From assembly GCA_021234155.1 (NCBI GenBank), contig JAJEKV010000223.1, positions 368,001 to 432,000 of the forward strand: a DNA stretch of 64,000 nt, given 5' to 3'. The notes beneath the pieces were generated by a model. That model was not told the DNA's origin, did no database searches, and saw nothing but the letters and a program-made list of their open reading frames with translations. Positions 34,421 to 46,270 of this stretch are shown in pieces. The stretch comes from Isoetes taiwanensis (taxonomy: Eukaryota; Streptophyta; Lycopodiopsida; Isoetales; Isoetaceae). How positions within the stretch are numbered: the stretch's first letter is position 1; every line of letters starts with the position of its first letter. The position numbers and the translations under genes were made by a program.

Positions 34421-34759
34421 TCAGGCTTCAAGATAATGCTCCAGAAACTGCACGATTGCTTGGCTGCAGGGAAGTCCACCTTTTATTTACCCCAGGGTGA
34501 CACGGGTGATAGTAGACCCCAGACCCGCTTGCTAGTTCATGGTCCTTGACATTCTGGTAAAAATCTAAAAATTTGTGAATGTGATAATCTCAAAACTTTG
34601 AATGTGAATATTTTCTTGAACACTTGAATGTGAATATTTTCTTCAAGACTTTAATGTGAACACTGGAACACTTGAATGTAATTTTGGCTTTTGAGTTAGT
34701 GTAATTTTATTGTTTTATGACAGTGCAATGGCTCAATGCACCAAAGTGCTTCCACCAAA

Positions 34760-35240
34760 GTTTCAACACCAAAGTTTAAAGTTTCCACTGTTCCAAGACA
34801 TATTTCAATGGTTAAGGGCCTCGATAAATAATATATTCACAATTTCAATGGTCGGGCTATGATAACTAATATATTAACATATTCAATGCTGTGATCCCGG
34901 AGGACGGGATCAGCAAGCAGGCGGACGGGGGATCCCGGAGGACGGGATCCAGTTTTAATTAGTGTGTGATCCCGGAGGACGGGATCAGCAAGCAGGCGGA
35001 CGCGGGATCCCAGAGGAGGGGATCCCGTTTTCGTTAGTGTGTGACCCCGGAGGACGGGATCACCAGGCAGGCGGACGCGGGATCCCGGAGGAAGGGATCC
35101 CGTTTTAATTGGTGTGTGATCCCGGAGGACGGGATCACCAAGCAGGCGGACGCGGGATCCTGGAGGAGGGGATCCCGCACGTATTTTTATTACTTTTTTA
35201 TCCTGTGGTCTAAGGCTCAATGGTCTAAACTCTAAACCTT
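34760..35240 (+). repeat. Direct repeat copy 1 with 74-base minisatellite
   Basis: Begins with GTTTCCACTGTTCCAAGACA (near 34782) and a phrase ending CATATTCAATGCTG, then four copies (34890-35180) of a roughly 74-base unit built from GATCCCGGAGGACGGGATC, AGGCGGACGCGGGATCC and GTTTTAATTAGTGT, then TTTTATCCTGTGGTCTAA. The same order recurs at 36080-36430 with three units, so the pair flanks the small gene at 35.4-36.0 kb like a duplication or LTR-like pair. Confidence 0.8.
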
Positions 35241-35325
35241 TTATCCTATGGTCGACTTTACCCTTAGAAATTGAAATCATGGCTTAACCGTTGTACAACG
35301 GATAGTACAACGGTTGATTCATGAG

Positions 35326-35420
35326 TCTATATATACCCTTGCCTTACTTGTTCTTGGAGTTGGTTTCAGTTGAGTTCAGTAGCAGTCGAGTTCATTTGCT
35401 TACTGTTCAAGCCAAGTGAC
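35326..35420 (+). promoter_or_regulatory. Likely promoter of the small gene at 35423
   Basis: TCTATATATACCC at about 35327-35339 is a good TATA box 84-90 bases before the ATG at 35423, with a CA-rich leader containing GAGTTCAGTAGCAG between. Spacing suits a plant core promoter. Confidence 0.5.
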
Positions 35421-35422
35421 AG

Positions 35423-36002
35423 ATGGTGAGGACCCGACAACAGCTTGTTGAGAGCAGTGCCATCAATGCCCACAGTCTTGAGGATATTCTCGTCCACTTG
35501 AATGAAATTCAGGAGGATGTGGGCCTAGAGCTCGCCCAACCTAACAGCATCAAGACGTTCAGAAGTAAGCATGTTGTTGTCTTCCTTCATATTCATGTTC
35601 TACTTTCATATTAATCTTTTCATGATCCCCTCATGGTTCATGCAGACCGTGGAGAATGGGGAATTCAGAGAGACCCCTAGGCCTCTCGACTATGAAGGAG
35701 GTAGGCCAACCCATAGGGCATTGCTTTGGGAATTGAAGAGGTGTATTATCCAGGGCAAGGCTTTGAAGCATTTGCTAGCTACGGACGTTGTCTGGGAAGG
35801 CAACACCCTAAAAGCCTGCTTCGAGGAAATGTATGCTGCACGGAGGCTGCGAAAGAAGGTTCTGATTAGGGATGTCCTACAGGGGTCTGATCCAACCCTA
35901 TGCGATATCTTCGATCACATGATGTGGAGACTACCCTGCGGTGTGCGGATGTGGCGAGGAGGGCGTTCGGGCGAGAAGCCATGGCAACAGTGTTTGAGGT
36001 AG
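35423..36002 (+). CDS. Unknown two-exon gene in the Mutator-like region
   Basis: ATG at 35423 opens MVRTRQQLVESSAIN and runs about 47 codons to a probable donor near 35564 (AGAAGTAAGC); after a short intron with acceptor TTCATGCAG, the second exon from about 35646 reads TVENGEFRETPRPLDYEGG, then ALLWELKRCIIQGKALKHL and RRLRKKVLIRDVLQGSDP to a stop at 36002. Total about 165 residues, basic, no recognised domain, no signal peptide or membrane segment. It has its own TATA box and lies between two direct repeats. It resembles small second-ORF proteins that some MULEs carry, but this is only by position. Confidence 0.45.
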
Positions 36003-36079
36003 ATTCAGAGTGATTCCGAATTGGAATGTCAGTTTTAAGCCATTGTATTAAGTTCAATGTTTCAAAGCTTATTAAAAGT

Positions 36080-36430
36080 AATACTTCAATGTTTCCACTA
36101 TTCCAAGACATATTTCAATGGTTATTCCAAGACATAATGATAAATAATATATTAACATATTCAATGCTGTGATCCCGGAGGACGGAATCACTAAGCAGGC
36201 GGATGCGGGATCCCGGAGGAGGGGATCCCGTTTTCGTTATTGTGTGATCCCGGGGGACGGGATCACCAAACAGGCGGACGCGGGATCCCAGAGGAGGGGA
36301 TCCCGTTTTAATTAGTGTGTGATCCCGGAGGACGGGATCACCAGGCAGGCGGACGCGGGATCCCGGAGGAGGGGATCCCGTACGTTTTTTTTTATTACTT
36401 TTTTATCCTATGGTCTAAACTCTAAACATT
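36080..36430 (+). repeat. Direct repeat copy 2 with 74-base minisatellite
   Basis: Matches 34760-35240: GTTTCCACTATTCCAAGACA, then CATATTCAATGCTG, three units of the GATCCCGGAGGA-based minisatellite (36170-36385) and TTTTATCCTATGGTCTAAAC. An AT-rich tail with CATTAAACATT repeats follows to about 36560. Confidence 0.8.
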
Positions 36431-36694
36431 AAACATTAAACATTTAACTCAAGGTCCTAACTTATCCTAACATTTAACTCCTAACATTAAACATTGATAA
36501 CATTAACAATATTTATCAATAGGTTAAGTAATAAGTGAATAGGTAAATATTGATTTATTTATACCTATTGTTTACAAGAAGGACAATTAACAAGACAATG
36601 AAGCTCATGAGGTGTCAATGAGCATTAAACAACAACAAACTCACGATGCCATTCTCACAACAGGCCCTCCATCTCAACTTGCTTCCAACTCAAA

Positions 36695-36978
36695 TGTTAT
36701 GCACTAGCACCTCTAGTGATAACCAACACACCAAAAGGGCGGATCCTTCAAGAAAATCGTTATCCAATGGGCCCCAACCTTTCCAGGCTTTATCCCATAC
36801 CCCACAGACCATATCAATTCCTCCCCCTTCTCGAGATGCTTGCCCTCAAGCATGTGGAACACACCAATGTTGCCACGAGGAATTGAACCTTGGCTCTGAT
36901 ACCAAATGTTATGCACTAGCACCTCTAGTGATAACCAACACACCAAAAGGGCGGATCCTTCAAGAAAATCGTTATCCT
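36695..36978 (-). mobile_element. TRIM-like miniature LTR retrotransposon (284 bp)
   Basis: Two 72-base terminal direct repeats (36695-36766 and 36907-36978) nearly identical, beginning TGTTATGCACTAGCACC on the plus strand. Immediately inside the right copy is the primer site TGGTATCAGAGC on the minus strand (36904-36893), and inside the left copy a purine-richer tract. Length, tiny LTRs and lack of a gene fit TRIM elements. No perfect 5-base duplication was found. It lies at the 3' end of the MULE transposase, whose last open frame runs into it. Confidence 0.75.
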
Positions 36979-39900
36979 CTTCCCAATTTCTATCAGAGGC
37001 TTCAGCCTTACCAAACTATTACCACACTCCTCTTCTACTGCATTAGTGGGGATACATGTTATGGTTCTGTTAGAGTTTGTGTGGCCAACATCATCCATTC
37101 TTTCAAGCCGCGTGTCGAGTTGTCTCATGAGTGAATCAGTTGCAATTAGCATGCCTGGATCTTTTCCTGCCCTTGACATCACCCTAGCAATGACTTCTTG
37201 TAAGGATCTCTTTGTCTTATCCAGGTTAATCCTTGTCTCCTTTTGAGAGGGAGACTCGTCCAAGCTTACAATCTCAACAACATCTTCGTATGTGGTTTCC
37301 ACCCCATGAAAGGCCCCATGATCCTCACATGGCCTCAAGTAGTCCATGCCCCCACCAATTGTCCCATATTGGGATCCAAGCACCTGTAAAAGATCTTGAT
37401 CCCTGTAGTTGCCCAACATTTGCATGACCTTAACTTGGTGCTTACATAAGTTGCCCTTGGCTCCCGAGGGGCCGATCCACAAGCATGCCCGGTTCTTGTG
37501 TGCCCGTTCACAAAGTATGGTCCTTGCCCTAGAGTGCGTTCACTTTGCATACGCCTCACCTTCTTCGGGTTAGTGAATGTGACCTGTTCATCAACAATCT
37601 TCCTTGCACCCAATATGGCACACTGTACTACTATCTCTTCACGGGAGGTGTTCACCACAAACCCCCGCTTCCTTCATGGACCTAGATGACAAGAGAATTA
37701 TATTCTTGCAAAATCAAAATAGGCTAGAGAAGATGATTAGAAGTTTATACGATGTATGCCATGTGTGTCTCCACGTTGTTGGTTAGAATGTAGAGGAGCC
37801 AATCAATCCTCCGCCCCTCGGAGTGCTCGCGTTTTGAAATGCCGGGCACCTTTTCAAGGCACAATGCCATGCCTCTATGGCTGCATTAGTCTCTTGGTTG
37901 GAGTGAGGGTACATCCTTGTAGCCAATACCCATTGGCAAATGTTTTTGGTCCACTCCTTACTCATGTAAGCCGCCAACTTGGGGTATTGAGGATACTTCC
38001 TCAATAAGTCTTCCAATTTCCTAGTTGCCTCCCTCCTTCTTTGCCTCCCTATACTCTTCCGGTACACATTGTCCCCTAGAGGACCTTACGTCTCTGTACA
38101 TAATGTAACCAAGTTCCTTGAACAGATCGTTACGTGCCACCTTGTTCTTGATGTTCTTCTGCAACCACTTGATCCAAGCCCTCCTCACGTGCCATATGCA
38201 AATTTGCACGGGCACACTAGGAAAAACCTATGAAAATAAACAATGTTTGTACAGTTATGATTTGCTTCCAAGGATTAGAGTTTGACAAGTTACTTTTTTC
38301 ACGGCCTTTATCTTAGCATGGGCATCATCTGTAATGATGCAAGAAGGTTGCCAATCAGGATCATCTTGGCATAAGGACTCCTTTAGTGCTTGCATCCACT
38401 TTGTTATAGCTCCACTCTTTTGAGAATTGGTAATAACGTAAGCCAATGGTAAACCATTGGAATACTCATCAAAGGCGATAAGTGTGAAAAGATAGAACCT
38501 GCATTAAACCATACACAATAATCAAATCAACACATAATAAAAGTTGAGGAAGAACCGCACCTCTTGTCATTTGTTTTGAAAGTAGAGTCCATGCAAATGG
38601 CCCTGTTCTTGCCAAATCTCAACATGGACTCCCTTTGGATTGGAGTCATAACTCATAATTGAAACAAGTCTCATTGCTCATACATGAACACAGAATCTTG
38701 ATGTTGTTGAACCCACATGTCAATGCTAGTGGGAAGATCTTCATGTAGCTTCCATGTGTTACGAACAACTCCCTTTTCAATATTGTACACGTCCCGAATT
38801 TTCAACACATCATCCCTACACATGCTTTCCTATCCATTCACTTCAAGTCTCAACCTCCACCTCTCTTCATGCATGTTCATGACACTACGTGGCGTGTGCC
38901 ATTGGACAAGCTTCTCTCTTACCCATTCCCTCAATTCTTGTGAGATCCAGGGTGCTAGCTTGAACTTAACTCCAGAGGATGGGTCAATAAACCTACCATG
39001 GCAGGGCAAACCTTGGATATTCTTGTGATCAAACCCATAATAAGTGATATGTGAAAATTCTGGAAGGAAATAGAGTTGCCTGATTGTGAAATGGCACTGG
39101 CAGCCCCTACGTATGCCCTCTCCTCTCTCAACCCTTTTCCTACGTGTGCCCGGTGGACGTGGTCTTTCCTCAACCACATGAGTGTTTGCTGTCTTGTCTT
39201 GAGGTCCATATGAACACCAATATCTGTATTGTGCATTACAAGTTAGTTTTGATCTACTAGGTGTAATCCTAATGACAAGCACCTCAAATGACTTAAAAAA
39301 GCAAGAATTATAATCAAACACATAACCTATTTGATGGTCCTATTGGATCTTGGACTCATGATTTAAAACACAAACACATGAATCAAACCAATACCTCTTC
39401 AACGTCATATAGGAATCCTTGTAGGGTCTTTTTAACACTCTCTCAGGCACTGAACTTCTTAGATAGAAATTGGCAGGTGCTTCACAATTCCTCTGCTCCC
39501 CAAGAACGAAATCTTGGACCCCGTCTGTATGGATGTAGCAAGTCCAAACAAGCATCTGGCCACCCCCTTGAATATCAGGTACAAAATGCTCTTCAGGATA
39601 CCAATGTAAGTTGCCATGATCAAACAGGCCATTTGGAGGTGATTCGGGCTGTAAGCTGAAAAAAAATACATTAAACACAAAATGACAATGCTTGTTTACA
39701 GCCCTTGAAGTTTGCTATGAATGAAAAAGAATACTTACCTCTTCTCTCTTCTCCTCTAACTCGTCCATAGCTGCCGCAACCACAGCCGCATTCCGCTCCT
39801 CCTCCATGCCTCGATACATCAACATCAACACGCAATAGGGAAGAACCACACTCAGATGGTGATCCCGGAGGGTGGTCTCAGAACGTCCACGTGTTTTCAT
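36979..39900 (-). pseudogene. MULE transposase (MURA/FAR1-like DDE), several exons
   Basis: Minus strand. First exon from about 39900 (MKTRGRSETTLRDHHLS), ending in GTAAGT near 39740. Then 39667-39340 with YPEEHFVPDIQGGG; 39321-38830 with a basic C-rich part (EGIRRGCQCHFTIRQLYF) and FDHKNIQGLPCHGRF, the amino-terminal MULE region; about 38600 ICMDSTFKTN (first catalytic Asp); 38446-38255 with PSCIITDDAHAKIKAV (second Asp); 38215-38020 with ICIWHVRRAWIKWL, the C/H pair; 38000-37780 with EAWHCALK; then 37658-37000, charged, without a clear SWIM finger. In-frame stops near 38660 and 38650 and several frame changes argue for a dead copy. The active enzyme would cut at the terminal repeats. Confidence 0.75.
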
Positions 39901-40027
39901 TGTATTGGTCTGTCCGTGCATGGGCTGGCAAAATTCAAACTTCGACCACCTATTTAGTCCACGCCGCTATCTCCATCGTCCAAACGTTGTCATATGCTGG
40001 CCTCCGGAATCACAGGTGCAAAGGACG

Positions 40028-40532
40028 TGGTGATCCCAGAGGACGGGATCCACGTCACCCGCTCGGGGATCACGGAGGAGGGGATCACCTCGGCGGATAG
40101 CGTCCGCCGTTATCAGCCACGAGCGGGTGATCCCGGAGGAGGGGATCCACGTCCGAGGTGCCGGGGATCCCGGAGGAGGGGATCACCTCGGCGGATAGCG
40201 TCCGCCGTTATCAGCCACGGCCGGGTGATCCCGGAGGAGGGGATCCGCATCCGGGGTGCCGGGGATCCCGGAGGAGGGGATCACCTCGGCAGATAGCCTC
40301 CGCCGTTATCAGCCAGCACCGTGGGGATCCTGGAGGAGGGGATCGCGTGGATGATCCCAGAGGCGGGGATCTCCACGAGCACACGGACGGGCGCTGATTG
40401 CGCGGGGGGTTTGGGCGAGGGGATGGACCGACGTGGCGTGTGCGGTACCTCAGAACGGGGTCTCCCCAATGGACCCCGTCGAGAGCGACCCGGGATCCCG
40501 GAGGATGGTAAATTTATCTCCGGGATCACCGA
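40028..40532. repeat. Right GATCCC/GGAGGAGGGGATC array
   Basis: A period of about 98 bases occurs about three times between 40082 and 40315: GGATCACCTCGGCGGATAGC, CCGCCGTTATCAGCCACG, GGTGATCCCGGAGGAGGGG. The final units near 40490-40532 are decayed. It is inverted relative to the left array at 31533. Confidence 0.8.
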
Positions 40533-41246
40533 ATCAAGGGTAAAAGTATCCTGAGCCATATCTTCATTCAGGAGAGGAATAATATTTGGCCACGGCACTC
40601 AATTTAGAGTAAAAGAAATTAAAGTAAATGACACCTGGCCTTACTTATTAATTGTGTTGCAATTTCGAGGCACTTTCTTAGGCTTAAAATCAACGGCAAA
40701 GATCAAACCTGCCCCGATCCGACGGACCACGCATGTAGTGCATGCCCATGCATGCCCCCACTTCCCCCCATGAGGTGGCAAGATCTGGGCCTTAAATTTC
40801 TTGATTGGACGGCCTGGATGAATCTCTATATATATGACCCCCCATGTTACGTACATGCCCCTTATGGAAAATGAATATATATAGTATATGATAAAAGATA
40901 GCACATCGAACCATTGAAAAGGGCATCAGAAATTGAACCATCAAATTAAACCCCCCCGACCCCCCCAGTTGTTTTTGCTGATATTCGTGTAGGGCGCCCA
41001 TCGGTAGGCTCGGACCGTTGGATGTCTGTTTCGGATGATCCCAATCATCAGACGCTACTAGTTTTTTAGTAAGTTTTAGTTAACTGTTAGTTTCAAATAC
41101 AAAATTAACCCAAAAGGTTGTGAGGTGCATTGTACGCATGTGTTATATTAGTATATTATTATTATTAATAAGCTACATAATCTGTACGAAAAAAATATAA
41201 ATATTGCACGAAATATGTGTGAATGTTGTATAAAATGTGTGTGGAA

Positions 41247-41394
<148 letters not shown>

Positions 41395-41654
41395 GATGGC
41401 CTAGGGGTGTGCGTGGGTCCAAAATTTTCTTTGGCCCCTTCGGGACCTAAGGGTGGTTCTATATAAGACGAGCTCCATACTTTGAAAGTGTTGCAATGGA
41501 ACTACATGGAAAATGGGTCATGGGGTATGAAATAATATTAATACAGTAAAGAGCATGGGATACCGTATGTTGTAGAATACAATGGTGTAAATATCCCTAG
41601 TCGAGCACACCTCCTTCTTTGATAGGTTGCCTTGCAGCCTCAAATACCTTAAAA

Positions 41655-42709
41655 GTTTGTTCCAGGTTTTCTTGAGATGTAACCTGTAGGCGATCTTCAA
41701 CTTTGTTTCTTTTTTGCCGTATTAGTTTATTTCTTCCTTGCAGCTGTTGATGGATCAAGTAAAAGATTTTTCTACGGCTGGGTCGACCTGGGATTGATTG
41801 AAAAATATAGGCTGAATTGATGCAAACTGAAGCAGGTTAAGTTCTTGAGTTCTTTTTGGATAAGCTTATCTAAAGAAATACAATCTTGAAGTGATTTAGA
41901 ATGTTCTGGTTTATTCTTACCCTTTTCTGCTGGCGGAAAGACTAAATTTATGGTTCAGAGAAAGATCAGGTACTTATGCAGTTTTGGTCTTCTTTTAGGT
42001 TGAATGGATTAGACTGGATTGGATTGCCGAGCTAGGGTTTTGCTGATATCTATACATCTTGCACCGGGCTTTAAAGGGAGGAGTCTGGCGGCTGGGCATA
42101 TGCTTTGTCTAGCCAGCTTCAGATTGAAAGCTTACCCCGACAATGCAGCATCAGATCCAGTTTAATGTACAGGATAATTTGCTTGCTTATGATACGAGAA
42201 ACTAGAATTCAAGAAGCAGTGGCAGCTTCTATGAGCAGAGTGGCAGGCTGCTCTCCTAACACTGATCTATGCTTTTCTTTATCATATTTTTAGTGTCATG
42301 GTAAGAGTAATGCAGCTTGGTCTTCTGCATATGGTCGAGGATGTATGGGCTCCTTGATCTACATACAGTTGAGGATGTATGGGCTCCTTGATGGATAATG
42401 GAAGTGGAAGATGCCCTATACAGGGTGACCCTTTCATCTTGATTCAGAGGATACTGAAAGGTTCTGTGACCTCTATTCTGATATCTCTTTGGTTTTATTG
42501 CTGCTCAATTCAATAAGTTTCAGTTCATGGAGGGTGAAGATGTTGAGGCTTCTCCTGTAGTAGTCCTCTATGAAAGTTGAAACATTATATTTTGTACTTT
42601 TCATATATGTGCAGAAATACTTCCTATAAGATCCATGTGGGATCGTCGATGTAATTCTTCCTATCATATGAATAAAAAAGCAGTTCCGTTCCTTCAAAAA
42701 AAAAAAAAA
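41655..42709 (+). mobile_element. Poly(A) retroposon copy B (1055 bp)
   Basis: Perfect 14-base duplication CAAATACCTTAAAA at 41641-41654 and 42710-42723, with 14 A's before the right copy and AATAAA at 42671-42676, about 25 bases upstream of the tail. Modules GGGAGGAGTCTGGCGGCTGG (about 42076) and GATGTTGAGGCTTCTCCTGT (about 42538) match copy A at 16406-17453. A 30-base phrase containing GAGGATGTATGGGCTCC is repeated at 42338 and 42369. No long frame. It looks like a polymerase II transcript mobilised by a LINE. Confidence 0.9.
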
Positions 42710-42723
42710 ACAAATACCTTAAA

Positions 42724-43382
42724 AATATACCATGGGCATGGCCTCCCAGACCATTGAAATATGTTTAGAGTCGAAGGCAACCTTGTAGCAAGTAATAAAA
42801 CGAACAAATAAAGGAAAGCAATAACAATCATGAATCTTACGCTTACATTACAAATTGACAAACAAATATGTAAATAATTATAAAATGTATGCCAATATTA
42901 TGCATAATAATATTATTATGTATTCAGGATACAAATTGAAATTACATTTCAAAACATCCTATAAGTAAGTTTGTCCATTGGTAAAAAGTTAGCTTATTAT
43001 AACTTGCAAATTTTGATCTCCTTTGGAATAACCCTTGCCCAACGCGCAAATCACAAATATGCAATCATACAACTTGGCAAAACTTACTTCAAAGCTTTCT
43101 TCAGGTGGATGCACATGATGAAGAGGCTTGCAAATTATTCTTTGAGAGGCATATCCTTCTATTCTTCTTTGAAGAACTAAAATACAAGCAAAATCAACGA
43201 GATTCTCATGAACATAGTACTGGATCTTGCTGCCTGCATGAATATAGTATCACAGTTTGCTTTTCGAGCATAATAAGCTATATCTGTATGAACTGGGAAT
43301 TTGTGGATTCTAGCTTTCATACAAACAAAGCTAATCTGCAAATTCATCGCGAAGATGAATGTTGTATGTCTCTTATGTTATT
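42724..43382. other. AT-rich spacer, no supported gene
   Basis: The 97-codon plus frame at 43105 has no recognisable motif. Nothing else seen. Confidence 0.35.
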
Positions 43383-43744
43383 TTGCTACATATTCTAAAC
43401 GAGGTGAACCCTGGATTACCACAGTCGTCGAATTCGTCGATCCTACGACCCAGATCATATGTTGGGACCTGTGAGCACCTCTCGTTTTGCTTATAGTCAT
43501 TTATGATGATTTTTAAATATAGAATACGATTTCGCCTAAGGTTTTGAGGGAATATCGAACCTCTATACGGCTTTGCCTAATATTTTAGAATATGAAATAC
43601 GGGGTCTCGAACCCTACCAAAATAACTCAATGTCCTAATAAGACCACTTTAACCAATATACCTAGTGAGCTATTGTGATTATTTTTTATCTTGAATCTAT
43701 GTTTTTTGTTATAACAACCCATTCAATTGTTTTAGGGATATATC
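43383..43744 (-). repeat. tRNA-derived SINE-like repeat, copy 1
   Basis: On the minus strand TAGCTCACTAGG (A box, near 43673) is followed by TTGGTTAAAGT and, about 50 bases later, GGTTCGAGACC (B box, near 43600). A second B-box-like GGTTCGATATTCCC lies about 50 bases further on. Copy 2 at 48440-48818 is over 90 percent similar by eye. The body ends near TACATATTC. Promoter boxes indicate RNA polymerase III transcription, as for SINEs. No clear target duplication around this copy. Confidence 0.6.
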
Positions 43745-44755
43745 TACCTTGTTAATTTGGGAATTTCCGGTATGGTGAAAAACCTTTTTGGTATTTTTTA
43801 TTGTGGGATATCACCATGATTTCGAGTTTTTCCGGCGACTAGAAATAATCCCGGCTTACAAAAATTGGGAAAACATTTTTGCCACATAAAAAATGCCCGT
43901 TGAAGGCTTGAGTATGATCAGATTATGCATGCTTGCTTGCAGGTGGNCGCTGGAGCTCTGCATGTTTGCCGGATTAGGATGGCCATGTGAATCGTGAAAT
44001 ATATAAATAGAAGAGATCAAGGCAGACGGTGGACAAAGCTATTAACTCAGATTGTGCGTTTTGTGATTTTCGGGCTGAAAGAAGGTCAGCCGACAACGAA
44101 TTTATGAGATATGCAGGCCTCGCTCCACATTTTTTGTACAAAAACTTACCTATTTCGATTTGACAATAACCTCTGCATTCAATCATTCTGCCATTCTAAA
44201 TCGGCTGTTGCTTTTCTTTTCCACTTGGAATTCTAGGAGGATTTATATATCAGCAAGGTTATTCTGACATGCTTTTCATTAGGTGTTGTATTTCTGTCGG
44301 ATTCAGAGAGCCCAGCAAATAGACGGCCAAGGACAAGTTACTGGGCATTAACATGGTACCTCTAGACATGTTACCTTATGATGCTTTTTGCTAATATGAA
44401 GGATACATTCACGATTTAAGATGCTAACAATCAAGTTTACATGCTCAAGGCTGGAGCTTAATGATTAGGTTTAGATACAACAACATCTTTGTCACACTGC
44501 TTTTAATCCATTTCTTATTTCTGCATTTTATATTCCCCATTCATTTTAGTTGTGATATGTACTAAATTCTTATTGTTGCTTTTTGTACAGTATAGTTGAT
44601 CTTCTCCAAACCCGACAAAGAATTGTCCGTAGTAGGCAATAGTATGGCCGTCTACTATGGCCATTATAAAACTATTCTATTTCTGAGCACATTCAACACT
44701 TTTCTTTGGACTTCCTGCAGATTCATTTTGTATTTAGCCGCGGCCCGAAGTCATG
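43745..44755. other. Spacer upstream of the PPR pseudogene
   Basis: No supported gene. Base 43947 is an N, an unresolved position. The 70-codon minus frame at 44186-43974 matches nothing I know. Confidence 0.4.
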
Positions 44756-46270
44756 TGATTGATCTTATATTCAACATGGCTACGGATGAAGCAAAGGAAC
44801 TCTATAGACAAATGCCTCAATTATGGCGTGGTTGTTGCATCGATTGCATTGATTACTGGGATATTCACAAAATGGGAGACCTGAAGGAGGCCTTTGAAGT
44901 GTTTGAGGAAATGCACGAGCGAAATGTTGTGTCATGGGCTGCCATGGTTAGAGCTTATGCCCAACATGGGAAGGCCGAGTGAAGCGGTTGAACTTTTCAA
45001 GAGAATGCCTTTACGTGATGCAACCGCTTGGAATACTATGATAACGACATATGCTCAACGAGGGGTGCACGAAGGGCGCAATCCGGCTTTTCCAACAAAT
45101 GCCGAAAGGAATGTAGTTTCATGGTGCTATAATTCTTCACTGTGCTAAGCATGGCCATCTCAAGGAGGCCTTTCAATTTTTGAGAAAATGCTTGACCGAG
45201 ATCTTGTGACTTGGATGCAATGCTTGCTGCTTGCATTAAGCAAGGGATGTCCATAACACATACAAGATATTTGAGAGAATGCCCTTACGTACTATGGTTT
45301 CATGGACAAGTATGATTGCGGGCTTTACTACTTGAGGGACGGATAGGAAATGGCGTGGAAGCTGTTTAAGCAAATGCACGAACATGATCTAAGTTCTTAT
45401 AATGTCATGATTACGGTTTATGGTCAAAATGGGCATCTCCAAGAAGCTTTTCAGGTTGTTTCAATCTATGCCACAAAGAGACATTGTCTCACGGAATGCT
45501 ATGCTTGGATCTTACGCAAAAGCAGGGGAAAGTTAGATCATGTTCTTCACCTTTTAAGAAGGTGCGGTGGCGGAATTGAAACGGACAAGGTTACACCGAT
45601 TGTTCTTCTTGATGGATGTGCCATTCGTGCGCTTTTATGAGAAGGGATTAACATTCATATGAAGGTTAGGGGGCGTGGATTTGTTGATCCTGTCATTCAC
45701 AATGCCCTTATTAATATGTACTAAGTGTGGTAATATTAAGAATGCTCAAGATGTTTTTGACAAGATGCCTTGTAAGGACTTTCTTTTGTGGTCTGCAATA
45801 ATAGCGGGATATGCTCATCATGGTGCGGGAGATATAGCTTTAAATATTTTCCAACAAATGCGGCGTGAAAAAGTTGCGCTTGAACAAGTCATATTTTGTC
45901 GGACATTCTTGCCGCATGTAGTTATGCTTCCACGCCTTCTTGAGGGCTATCATTATTTTGCTTCCATGGGCAAGGATTACTCTGTTACCTTAAAGGTGGA
46001 GCATTGCAAGCGTATGATTGATCTCTTTGGGCATGTTGGATGGCTAGATGAGGCTACATCTTTGATAAACAATCTAATATTTTCGGCCAGATATTACATC
46101 ATGGACAACACTTGCTTGGGTCTTTGCGAAACTATCTTTGATTTGAAGTGGGAAAAATATCTGCGGTCGCTTTCTTGAATTATATCCCGAGAGCGATGCA
46201 CCATATGTTTTGTTGTCAAATATCTATCTTTTGCGACTAAGAAGCAAGCTAAAGGCGACAAATGTTATTT
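44756..46270 (+). pseudogene. PLS/E-class pentatricopeptide repeat (PPR) pseudogene
   Basis: Repeats of about 31-35 residues in changing frames: DLKEAFEVFEEMHERNVVSW, AEEAVELFKRMPLRDATAWN-type, HLKEAFQFFEKML, then NAQDVFDKMPCKDFLLWSAI, IALNIFQQMRREKV, and the E-type tail with VEHCKRMIDLFGHVGWLDEA and LYPESDAPYVLLSNIY. PLS PPR proteins bind organelle RNA one base per repeat and those with E/DYW ends edit C to U. At least six frameshifts occur (near 44980, 45080, 45170, 45340, 45660, 46165), and no start Met or DYW domain is seen. Without introns in the visible part, as usual for the family. Confidence 0.85.

Larger units (their letters stand above)
31533..40532. mobile_element. Mutator-like region with Ulp1 gene, unknown gene and MULE transposase
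   Basis: The left array (31533-31700) and right array (40028-40532) are inverted relative to each other: the left reads GGTGATCCCCTCCTCCGGG, GCACCCCGGACGTGGATC and GCTATCCGCCG in the same order as the reverse complement of the right. MULEs are known for long, sometimes internally repetitive, terminal inverted repeats, and MULEs carrying Ulp1-like proteases (Kaonashi type) are established in angiosperms. The exact ends and a 9-11 bp duplication could not be fixed by eye. Additional arrays at 34.9 and 36.2 kb mean that two or more elements, or an internal duplication, could be present. Confidence 0.6.

Noticed and set aside
35041-35280. Pro/Gly/Arg-rich repeat proteins on both strands
   Set aside because: Translations of the GATCCC minisatellite; the same holds at 40.0-40.6 kb and 31.4-31.7 kb.
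43540-43680. A functional tRNA gene
   Set aside because: A and B boxes are present, but no cloverleaf with acceptor stem and anticodon arm can be formed; the copy at 48.6 kb and long 3' body point to a SINE.
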